16,835 nucleotides of DNA. Origin: Candidatus Hodarchaeota archaeon (lineage in GTDB: Archaea; Asgardarchaeota; Heimdallarchaeia; Hodarchaeales; YT1-039). Where the stretch lies: positions 1 through 16,835 of the forward strand of contig JAEOTF010000052.1 of assembly GCA_016840025.1 (NCBI GenBank), written 5' to 3'. Shown here in pieces: positions 7,969 through 14,124 of the stretch (position 1 is the first letter of the stretch; each line of letters opens with the position of its first letter). The notes beneath the pieces are model-generated. The model was not told the origin of the DNA. It was given only the letters and a program-made list of their open reading frames with translations, and searched no databases. A program made the translations under genes and the position numbers.

Positions 7969-8547
7969 ATGTCATTCATAAACCGACTTCGTTCAATGTT
8001 GGCGAAAAAACAACGTACAGTCAAGGTTACTTGGATAGGGCTAGATCATGCAGGCAAGACAACGATTGTAAAACATATCTCTCACGGGATCTTCGACGAT
8101 CGAACTGTACGAACTTTAGGGATGAATGTCGATGAATTTGAGAGCGAAGGACCAGGTGGTTCTGTAAAGTTCGTTTGTTGGGATATTGGAGGGCAAGTCA
8201 CCTTTCGTGATGCACTTTGGACATCCTATATGTCTGGTTCAATGGGAGTGATTTACGTTGTTGACTCAGCTGCCCATCATCGCTTTGATGAGGCTAAACA
8301 AGAACTGTGGCGGTTTGTTATTGACAATAAGGCAGTCAAGGAAATTCCTATTCTCGTGCTTGCCAATAAACAGGATTTAGAAGGTGCTGCTTCGGCGGGG
8401 CATGTTGCACGGGCGTTGGATCTCCATAAAGTAACGACTCACAGTTACGCTATCTTTCCTACTTCTGCTAAATCTGGATTCAATCTCGAAGAAGCCTTAG
8501 AATGGCTTAGACAGCGAATAATGGAAAAAATAAACGAGTTTTCCTGA
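7969..8547 (+). CDS. Arf/Arl-type small GTPase
   Basis: A Ras-superfamily GTP switch protein of the Arf group; in eukaryotes these control membrane traffic. Numbering from the ATG at 7969 (192 residues): G1 GLDHAGKT at 24-31, G2 Thr49 in TLGMN, G3 WDIGGQ at 71-76, G4 NKQD at 133-136 and G5 TSAK at 165-168. WDIGGQ, with Trp and double Gly, is an Arf hallmark and keeps the catalytic Gln76. G5 is of the Ras/Rab SAK type rather than the Arf CAT type. The N-terminus MSFINRLRSMLAKK would form an amphipathic helix like the membrane switch helix of Arf, but there is no Gly2, so no myristoylation is expected. A GTG three codons upstream (7960) is an alternative start; no clear ribosome-binding site decides. 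The gene stands alone; no GEF or GAP domain is recognised beside it. Confidence 0.92.
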   Translation: MSFINRLRSMLAKKQRTVKVTWIGLDHAGKTTIVKHISHGIFDDRTVRTLGMNVDEFESEGPGGSVKFVCWDIGGQVTFRDALWTSYMSGSMGVIYVVDSAAHHRFDEAKQELWRFVIDNKAVKEIPILVLANKQDLEGAASAGHVARALDLHKVTTHSYAIFPTSAKSGFNLEEALEWLRQRIMEKINEFS

Positions 8548-8777
8548 CTTGGGGAGATTAACTACTAATTATGCTACACCATATCGAATTATTAGTTAGA
8601 TTATTACCCATTGGATATTACAGTTAGTAGCAATACACCTAAGCACGCCACCGACACATATCATTCACTAAAAAAAGGTCTAGAAAAAAGGTTGAAGATT
8701 GGTCTGTTTCAGAAATAGAGAAGATTTTGGGGAATAATTAATGGATATAATTTTAAATAATAGTACTTTTTGAATTG

Positions 8778-9329
8778 CTATATAATAGTCCAACGAATTA
8801 CAAATGTTAGAAGAATGATCCCACTCACATCTCCCACCGTGGTTGTGATGGGTGCTGTAAAATTATCAGGATCCAAACCTCGCTGAAATGTGATGTAGGC
8901 CGTGATAATCCCAGAAAAACAGGTCAACGTCACTGTCAGGGTTCCTGCAATAAGAATAGCAAAAAAAAGCGCAATACCATGATTTTCTCCTAAAGCAAGA
9001 TCCAGAATCACCGAAACTGTCCCAATCAAACCAAATCCTAACGTAGAAAGGATTAAAATTCCAAGATAGCTGGTGATTGATTTCCAAAAGATGGACTCAC
9101 CGAGGTGCATGGCGCTAGTGAGTCGTGCAGAAAAAATTCCTCCTAAATCTCCTCCAAGACTCATAAACCCTGGCACAGCGACTAATAAGATCGGAAGCGC
9201 CTCTAGTACATCAGATGAGTTTTCAAGAATGGATCCAGAGATCAGAGCGAAGAGACTAACTATTAGGAGAATGGGTAAAGATTCTCTTACAATTTTCTGG
9301 GCTTGATAGAACGTTTCTTGCTCAACCAT
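8778..9329 (-). CDS. Half-size MgtE/SLC41-type divalent cation transporter subunit (second gene of operon)
   Basis: The protein corresponds to one integral-membrane MgtE domain, which forms Mg2+ (or other divalent cation) channels or carriers as a dimer. It has 183 residues and about five helices. PGFMSLGGDLGGIFSARL (53-70) matches the family's first conserved membrane motif (P-x-x-x-x-x-GGN-x-G). LDPDNFTAPITTTVGD (152-167) matches the second, which carries the ion-site acidic residues. It lacks the cytoplasmic N and CBS domains of bacterial MgtE, and it is half of a eukaryotic SLC41 protein, which has two such domains fused. The ATG is preceded by AGAGG at good spacing. It begins 12 bases after the upstream paralogue, so the two are surely co-transcribed and probably form a heterodimer. 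Confidence 0.85.
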   Translation of the reverse strand: MVEQETFYQAQKIVRESLPILLIVSLFALISGSILENSSDVLEALPILLVAVPGFMSLGGDLGGIFSARLTSAMHLGESIFWKSITSYLGILILSTLGFGLIGTVSVILDLALGENHGIALFFAILIAGTLTVTLTCFSGIITAYITFQRGLDPDNFTAPITTTVGDVSGIILLTFVIRWTII

Positions 9330-9341
9330 TGAAATAACCTC

Positions 9342-9956
9342 TTATAGAAAAGGGAGATAACCATCTACGAAGATTGCTAAATGTACAATTATCAGTAATA
9401 TACTAATCGTGAGAATATCTCCGATAGCCGCGAGAATTGGGATGGTTATGTTATCTGGATCCAGCCCATGACGAGCGGCATAAATTGCAACGCCTATCGT
9501 CACACTCATCTGAACAACACCACCGATCAACGCAGCTAGTAATGCAATCACGATTAAACCCAACAAAGAGATGGAATTAAATCCTAAGATCTGACAAAAG
9601 CCAAAAGAGCCAGTTGCAATAACAAAAACAACCGCTCCATTCAAGCAAAAAGTCGCTTTGATGTTTTCCAGTAGCTCCTTATTGGTCAAAAGTTCTCTAT
9701 TAAACCCTACATGAAAAGGTATAAGTCCTAAATGTACCGCTGATCCTAAACGCTGACTGAGGCTGGATGAGATGTTGCCCCTTAGGGTCATTAAGCCTGG
9801 AATCAAAACAAGGAGTCCTGGTAATAGCTCAATAACTCCTGAGGACATAAGTAAATAGCCTGCAATAATCTCCGTTGATGTAGTAAGTATAAGAAATGGA
9901 GACGTTTCACGAACAAGTTTTTTTGTGTCATGAAACAGTTCTTCCTGCAACGACAA
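9342..9956 (-). CDS. Half-size MgtE/SLC41-type divalent cation transporter subunit (first gene of operon)
   Basis: A paralogue of the gene that follows it, with 204 residues and one MgtE membrane domain. The first motif is PGLMTLRGNISSSLSQRL (53-70), the second LDPDNITIPILAAIGD (165-180). The GG of the first motif is RG here, and TTT of the second is changed to LAA, so the two subunits differ at conserved positions. This suggests an asymmetric pair. There is no ATG in frame: TTG at 9956 follows a TGA stop by one codon, and TTG at 9950 is the alternative. GAGGG at 9957-9961 suits the 9950 start, while the TATA box position suits a near-leaderless start at 9956. The transported ion cannot be told from sequence. 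Confidence 0.83.
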   Translation of the reverse strand: MSLQEELFHDTKKLVRETSPFLILTTSTEIIAGYLLMSSGVIELLPGLLVLIPGLMTLRGNISSSLSQRLGSAVHLGLIPFHVGFNRELLTNKELLENIKATFCLNGAVVFVIATGSFGFCQILGFNSISLLGLIVIALLAALIGGVVQMSVTIGVAIYAARHGLDPDNITIPILAAIGDILTISILLIIVHLAIFVDGYLPFL

Positions 9957-9978
9957 CCCTCATTCAATTATTTAGCGG

Positions 9979-9993
9979 TTTTATAATATATTT
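9979..9993 (-). promoter_or_regulatory. TATA box of the MgtE-type operon
   Basis: On the minus strand AAATATATTATAAAA is a strong TATA match centred near 9985. The usual spacing puts the start near 9958, almost on the TTG codons, so the transcript may be leaderless or nearly so. Confidence 0.5.
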
Positions 9994-10149
9994 GGGGTTT
10001 TGAATAGATATTGATTTTGTTATTAAATTATATCAAATTAATTTATAGAGAGTCACTTTTATGAACAAGCCTGCGTACCAAGAATATTCTCAAGAAAAAA
10101 AATAAGTGAAGTAGATTTTCCACTATAAACTAAGAAAAATTTTCTAATT

Positions 10150-10167
10150 TCAATAAATAAAAATAAA
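10150..10167 (+). promoter_or_regulatory. TATA-like tract of the small membrane protein gene
   Basis: CAATAAATAAAAATAAAAAT lies 35-50 bases before the ATG at 10202. Transcription would start near 10185, leaving a short leader that contains AAGGAAG and AGGAA as possible ribosome-binding sites. Confidence 0.45.
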
Positions 10168-10201
10168 AATCGGACTCACAACATAAAAGGAAGCAGGAAC
10201 C

Positions 10202-10633
10202 ATGAAAGGAAAAGATATGATGCTTGTTTGTCTTGGAGCATTCCTCTTTAGTGCAATTGGCTATCTATTGCATATATATTTTCTTCAAGAAATAGATGTC
10301 TCTTCATCAGAGGGAATTCTTAAATCTCCACGCCTTGAAAACCTTGTAATAGCTCTTCTTTGGTTATTAGTTTCTTTGATTGCCAGTTTTGGAGCGTCGC
10401 TCTGGATAGAGAGAAGTGATGCTGAAAGAGTCGGCATGATTTCGATACTGTTTATATTGTTATGGTTTGTCTGTGATTTTGGTATTTTCACAGGAGAAAT
10501 ATTATACATGTTAATTGAGGGACAAGACGTGTCTATAGATGGAGATTTTATCTTGGATAAGTTTTTTGGGGGTTTATTGATTGCATTAGCTCCTGCAATT
10601 GCATCATGCTTGGGTGTTTCTAATAAGAGATAG
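10202..10633 (+). CDS. Small four-helix membrane protein of unknown function
   Basis: I do not recognise the family. The 143-residue product has four likely membrane helices at about 7-27, 46-68, 77-97 and 119-138. Short loops link them, including an acidic one (LIEGQDVSIDGDF, 104-116). The ATG has AAGGAAGCAGG just upstream. The point of interest is its C-terminus: residues 94-143 are repeated, with 44 of 50 residues identical, in the fragment at 12416-12568. This shows the gene once had a tandem neighbour of the same family. The retained reading frame and mostly silent differences point to a protein that was under selection. Confidence 0.72.
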   Translation: MKGKDMMLVCLGAFLFSAIGYLLHIYFLQEIDVSSSEGILKSPRLENLVIALLWLLVSLIASFGASLWIERSDAERVGMISILFILLWFVCDFGIFTGEILYMLIEGQDVSIDGDFILDKFFGGLLIALAPAIASCLGVSNKR

Positions 10634-10883
10634 GATATAGGGAGAGAAGGAGTATGATAAGTAATAGTTAAGATAAAAGAAGTGATGATTAGTTGAGGTC
10701 TAAACTACAATACTTGCTGTCCTCATCCTCTGTCCATTCATATTCTTTTTCTTGAGTCGTTTAAATACTCTTGATCAGAAATGTTAGTAGAACCACACTC
10801 ATCAATATAAGAAACGTCAAGCAAGAGGTAAAAAAAGGAGTAGGGGAGATTATAGGCAATATAAAAAAGGAGGGAGAAAGAGA
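10634..10883. other. Gap between small membrane protein and nuclease gene
   Basis: No gene is supported in these 250 bases. On the minus strand two overlapping short frames between about 10680 and 10820 read DVSYIDECGSTNISDQEYL and QEKEYEWTEDEDSKYCSLDL, each ending quickly. They might be remnants of a frameshifted acidic peptide, but neither has a good start. On the plus strand a purine-rich tract (AAAAAAAGGAGTAGGGGAG, AAAAAAGGAGGGAGAAAG) fills 10829-10881. Confidence 0.35.
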
Positions 10884-12305
10884 TTATGTGTCAAGAAAGT
10901 CAAGAATTGACGTGACACCATTCCTCGATTGCAATGCTGAAAACTTGTCAATAAACTGCTGGTTTTCTCTTTGGAGTTGTTGAAAAGCTTCTGTCAGCAT
11001 AGTTCTCATTTTGTTGTCTATGACTCGAGCGAGAAGTTGGTAGGGCAGGTAAAATTTCACTGGAATGTCTGTAATTGTCTTGATATCGAGAAATCTTGGA
11101 GAATTCCTGAAACACCAGAATTCTAGGCGTGGACAGTGAGGAGAATATTTTCTAACATCATCCATTAGAGGAGTCGTGGCATGACCACTCATTTTTGCGT
11201 CAACGATCACGACAACTCTTCCAGTGCAGTCTTTGACGATAATATCTGGATTGATGCCTTTGATACCCTTATATTGCATCAGTACCTGCATGTCAGAATA
11301 AATCCGCTTGGCGAGAGTCTCACAAAAGTCCTGCCAGGGACGCCAGTAGTCAGGGTGGAACTGAAGTGTATCCGCTAAAGCGCAGTCCCGACAACCTCGT
11401 GCCCGAATATACGTTCGACCGTGCCCAGTCATGACAGGTTTCACACGATCAGCAAGTCTCGCTCTCCACTCACGGCCACAGACGGCACAGTACCACCAAA
11501 ACGTCTTGTCACAGCCAATGGACACATCTTTGGCTTCGAGAGGCTTATTCTTTGTAGGGTGCCACTCCTTAGCGACCTCAGGGCAACACACGGTCAACCG
11601 ATTCCGATCGGTCACCACTCTTCCCGCACATGCGGGACAACCTGTAGGATGCTTTGCACGTGTCCGGCGCTGGACTATGGCCAGCCATTTATAACCGCAG
11701 TCGGGTTTCGGACAGACCCAATTCACCCGAGCACGTGATCCCGATGCATATGCTTTTGGGGGTTTAGGATTGCTCTCATAGTCCCATTCGTGTTGAAGGG
11801 TTTTCCAGCACGGATGGGCAGTCAACCGATTCCGGTCAGTCACCACATTCCCCGCACATGCAGAACAACCACAGCCACCACAAGTACGACTTCCCACTGT
11901 TGCTTTCCATTCGTTACCACAGACACTACAACCCCACCAGTATTTCTTATCAGAGCCATAAGCCACTTGATCGGGTTTCAGACCGCCATTCTTTTCAAGA
12001 AGCCATTCTTTAGCAACTTTGGGGTAATGAATGGTCAGACGATTCTGGTCAGTGACAGGTTTTCCGCCTTTGCGACAGGGAATGTCTAAATCCTTCCAGA
12101 TATCTCGAAGAGAACTATAAGAAATATTATACTTCCTTGCAATAGCTCTCAAACGTAACTCGTCACCCCAATAGAGTTGGAAGAGTTTATCCTTGACCTG
12201 ATGGGGCTCAAGATTCATTCGTTTTGCTAGTCTCAGCACTCTCGGAGGAAATTTATCTCGATTCTCGGGGTTCTCAGTGAGTTTAGCGCTTCTATTAGAA
12301 CTCAT
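10884..12305 (-). CDS. HTH, triple zinc-ribbon and PD-(D/E)XK-like nuclease, probably mobile
   Basis: Probably a site-specific DNA nuclease of a mobile element. Numbering from the ATG at 12305 (473 residues): residues 50-75 are a helix-turn-helix (LRAIARKYNISYSSLRDIWK). Three zinc-ribbon repeats of the DUF4379 kind follow, at about 85-154, 155-228 and 229-309. Each starts VTDxNRLT, contains a KEW or HEW motif and has a CxxC or related pair followed by GCxxC. The C-terminal domain has INPDIIVKD and VVVIVDAK, the D...(E/D)xK pattern of PD-(D/E)XK nucleases, at about 351-371. A TTG frame extends 14 codons further to 12347, but a TATA box centred 26 bases before the ATG indicates leaderless initiation at the ATG. 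Base composition is much richer in GC than the flanks (32 of 60 bases at 11401-11460, against 16 of 60 at 10141-10200), which fits transfer. The exact repair or mobility role is inference. Confidence 0.75.
   Translation of the reverse strand: MSSNRSAKLTENPENRDKFPPRVLRLAKRMNLEPHQVKDKLFQLYWGDELRLRAIARKYNISYSSLRDIWKDLDIPCRKGGKPVTDQNRLTIHYPKVAKEWLLEKNGGLKPDQVAYGSDKKYWWGCSVCGNEWKATVGSRTCGGCGCSACAGNVVTDRNRLTAHPCWKTLQHEWDYESNPKPPKAYASGSRARVNWVCPKPDCGYKWLAIVQRRTRAKHPTGCPACAGRVVTDRNRLTVCCPEVAKEWHPTKNKPLEAKDVSIGCDKTFWWYCAVCGREWRARLADRVKPVMTGHGRTYIRARGCRDCALADTLQFHPDYWRPWQDFCETLAKRIYSDMQVLMQYKGIKGINPDIIVKDCTGRVVVIVDAKMSGHATTPLMDDVRKYSPHCPRLEFWCFRNSPRFLDIKTITDIPVKFYLPYQLLARVIDNKMRTMLTEAFQQLQRENQQFIDKFSALQSRNGVTSILDFLDT
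10888..10918. repeat. Nested inverted repeat at the 3' end of the nuclease gene
   Basis: GTGTCA (10888-10893) pairs with TGACAC (10913-10918). Inside it GTCAA (10899-10903) pairs with TTGAC (10907-10911) around GAA. The structure lies inside the last nine codons of the nuclease gene. It could be part of the element's end or a transcript-end hairpin, or be a coincidence of coding sequence. Confidence 0.35.
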
Positions 12306-12327
12306 ATCATTATGTATAGTATTCCGC

Positions 12328-12335
12328 TTATAAAA
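12328..12335 (-). promoter_or_regulatory. TATA box of the nuclease gene
   Basis: On the minus strand TTTTATAA is centred 26-27 bases before the ATG at 12305. This is the distance expected for an archaeal leaderless transcript, and it supports that ATG as the true start. Confidence 0.5.
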
Positions 12336-12415
12336 GACAGAAGTCAAGGATTAAAGAGTTGCCGAATAATTCCTATATAATATGTGGTACCAAATATCAA
12401 AAATTAAATAACGAA

Positions 12416-12568
12416 GGCATTTTCACGGGAGAAATACTATGCATGTTAATTGAGGATCTAGAAGTATCTATAGATGGAGATTTTATCCTAGATAATTTTT
12501 TTGGGGGTTTATTGCTTGCTTTAGCTCCTGCAATTGCCTCTTGCTTGGGAGTATCAAACAAACGCTAA
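12416..12568 (+). pseudogene. 3' fragment of a second copy of the four-helix membrane protein gene
   Basis: The fragment encodes 50 residues that match residues 94-143 of the protein at 10202-10633, with 44 identical. By my count 130 of 153 bases match. Of 20 differing sense codons, 14 are silent, so the copy diverged while still making protein. Homology ends abruptly at 12416; the bases before it (12359-12415) are unrelated to the intact gene although in frame from a TTG. The missing first two thirds were probably lost when the nuclease gene arrived. Whether the remnant is expressed is unknown. Confidence 0.8.
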
Positions 12569-12617
12569 AAAGAATAAAATTGCACTGAAATTATCCTTTT
12601 TCTTTTTTATTATATCC

Positions 12618-13415
12618 CTATTCTAAGCGATAAAACGGGAAATTCACACAAATGGTGCAAAGTAAGAGTCTTGTCTTTAATTTTACTAAAAGGCGCGTAT
12701 CAAGCAAATCAACAGTGTTAATTGGATTAAAAATATCTTTAAAAGTTTCTTGCAGTATTTTCCGTCTCGGGAGATACTCTTCCAACTCTTTAGCAAAGAG
12801 GAAAGCTATAATAACATATGTCTGACCTAAACTACGAAGATCCTTAAGTTTTTCATCTGTTGTTTCAAATAAATATACAAATGCAAGATGAGAAGGGGTA
12901 GAAGCTACGGGCAGAGGACCATAAAGTGAATGAGGAGTCTCATCGTTCTGTCCAGTAATAACAGAATAAAAAATTCCTTGGCGTGTGAAAAACGTTTCAA
13001 TTTCATCAGTAGCTACATTAAGGAAATCTAGGTCGATATGTAATAAGTAGGTAGGCCCTATATCGGTGTTTCGCGTAACAAAGATCCCTGACGTATCCCA
13101 AAATAAGCGGAAAAGCTGTCCCCGTGAATAAGGAATAGTTGGCTTAGAAATAGTGGTTGCCCCTTCACATTTTCGTTTTCTAAAAGGACATAGCCTTGGA
13201 AGGGAAGTAATAGGTTTCTGAATAGATGATGGAATTGATGATGAGTGATGGAATAAAAAGTTAGAGAGAGGAACCCAAGGACACGTCTCACAATTCATAG
13301 AAGGTCCCATATCAAATCTCATAGAATAAAAAATCTGTTCATCTAAATTTAGATCATGAAGAGAGGGAACTAGAGCAGACATTTCATCTTCGTGTCCTGT
13401 TTGGAGAGATTTCAA
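12618..13415 (-). CDS. Unrecognised four-cysteine protein with a possible longin/folliculin-like domain
   Basis: I do not firmly recognise this family. The 265-residue product has a Cys cluster at 42, 45, 76 and 83 (CETC and CPFRKRKC), a probable zinc site. An alpha/beta region from about 100 to 235 follows. Its last part, HLAFVYLFETTDEKLKDLR (176-194) then YVIIAFLF, resembles in order and spacing the F-x-hydrophobic strand, D-x-x-x-R-G and Y-S-I-I strand of folliculin-type longin domains. In folliculin a CxxC pair also precedes this region. The likeness is from memory of that family and needs a profile test. TTG at 13415 is chosen as start because GGAG lies 6 bases upstream; ATG at 13382 is the alternative. 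There is no ATG upstream before the in-frame stop. Confidence 0.6.
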   Translation of the reverse strand: MKSLQTGHEDEMSALVPSLHDLNLDEQIFYSMRFDMGPSMNCETCPWVPLSNFLFHHSSSIPSSIQKPITSLPRLCPFRKRKCEGATTISKPTIPYSRGQLFRLFWDTSGIFVTRNTDIGPTYLLHIDLDFLNVATDEIETFFTRQGIFYSVITGQNDETPHSLYGPLPVASTPSHLAFVYLFETTDEKLKDLRSLGQTYVIIAFLFAKELEEYLPRRKILQETFKDIFNPINTVDLLDTRLLVKLKTRLLLCTICVNFPFYRLE

Positions 13416-13461
13416 AGCTAACTCCGACTTTTTGTCTTTCTCTTTGTTTAAGGCACTAATA

Positions 13462-13473
13462 ACGTTCTAACGT
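13462..13473. promoter_or_regulatory. Palindrome ACGTT-CT-AACGT, candidate operator
   Basis: ACGTT (13462-13466) and AACGT (13469-13473) form a perfect inverted repeat with a 2-base spacer. It falls about 26 bases downstream of the TATA candidate of the four-cysteine gene, near its expected transcription start, where a bound repressor would block initiation. Confidence 0.35.
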
Positions 13474-13827
13474 ACCTATTTTGAGATAATTTTATTTATG
13501 AAATTATATACTCTTTCAAAAAACTTCATTGGAAGCATAAAGAGCTCTATAGTAGTGTATGGAATTATTAACTTTCCATAAAAGTGCCATATAAAGGTTA
13601 GTCTTTTTCAATCCACTTTGGAGGAAAAGCGACTAAAGACTTTTTTATCTAATAATCGTTAGTAGATCACTTCCTTTAAGCAGTAACTGAATCGAAGAGT
13701 TTTAGGACTTTAGGAAGGGAAATCTAATCAAATATGTTGAAATACAACCTGAATAATTCTCTATATTCCATTAATACGCTCTGTTAATTCAAAAGTACAT
13801 CGTTCAAATTATAAAGAACAAGATACC

Positions 13828-13855
13828 TCTAACGTTACAACCACTACGCGTTAGA
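13828..13855. promoter_or_regulatory. Inverted repeat TCTAACG...CGTTAGA, candidate operator or hairpin
   Basis: TCTAACG (13828-13834) and CGTTAGA (13849-13855) pair perfectly across 14 bases. The half-site is shared with the palindrome at 13462-13473 (TCTAACGT at 13466-13473), which suggests one DNA-binding protein recognising both. Confidence 0.35.
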
Positions 13856-14092
13856 TTATATCTCAATGGTATCAAAAACGTCCCTTGTGATCTGAAGTTA
13901 GTTCTAATTGTAATAAAGCATTAGTTTCTTCAAAAAGAAATTCTACATTTGAAAGATAAGGTCAAGCCCACCCTTAAATGCTTGGAATTCCTCTGGGACG
14001 CCCTCTTATATTTTGTGATTACGGAGTTTCTGTTTCACAACAAGTTACCCAATACCAAAGCCTTACATTATTTCTGGAGCTAAGTTAATTAG

Positions 14093-14100
14093 ATATAAAT
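14093..14100 (+). promoter_or_regulatory. TATA box of the TrmB-type coiled-coil gene
   Basis: ATATAAAT is centred 28 bases before the TTG at 14125 and 31 before the GTG at 14128. The transcript is therefore expected to be leaderless or nearly so, in keeping with the absence of a ribosome-binding site. Confidence 0.5.
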
Positions 14101-14124
14101 AATATTTTTTTTATTAGATATTAG

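Larger units (their letters stand above)
13416..14124. other. 709-bp gene-poor divergent regulatory region
   Basis: No protein or RNA gene is supported here; the open frames are under 20 codons. A minus-strand TATA candidate (CATAAATAAAAT, about 13488-13499) could serve the four-cysteine gene. The 6-mer CTAACG occurs four times on either strand, at 13467-13472, 13657-13662, 13829-13834 and 13849-13854, including the two palindromes listed separately. The second half is AT-rich and leads into the promoter of the coiled-coil gene. Confidence 0.45.

Noticed and set aside
8639..8741. Plus-strand frame ending RKKVEDWSVSEIEKILGNN
   Set aside because: It has an HTH-like look but no start codon after the preceding stop, so it is at most a remnant.
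10061..10105. 14-codon ATG frame before the four-helix gene
   Set aside because: Too short to distinguish from chance, with no supporting context.
10771..10983. 70-codon plus-strand frame
   Set aside because: It runs into the 3' end of the nuclease gene on the other strand, and much of it comes from a purine-rich tract; it looks like chance.
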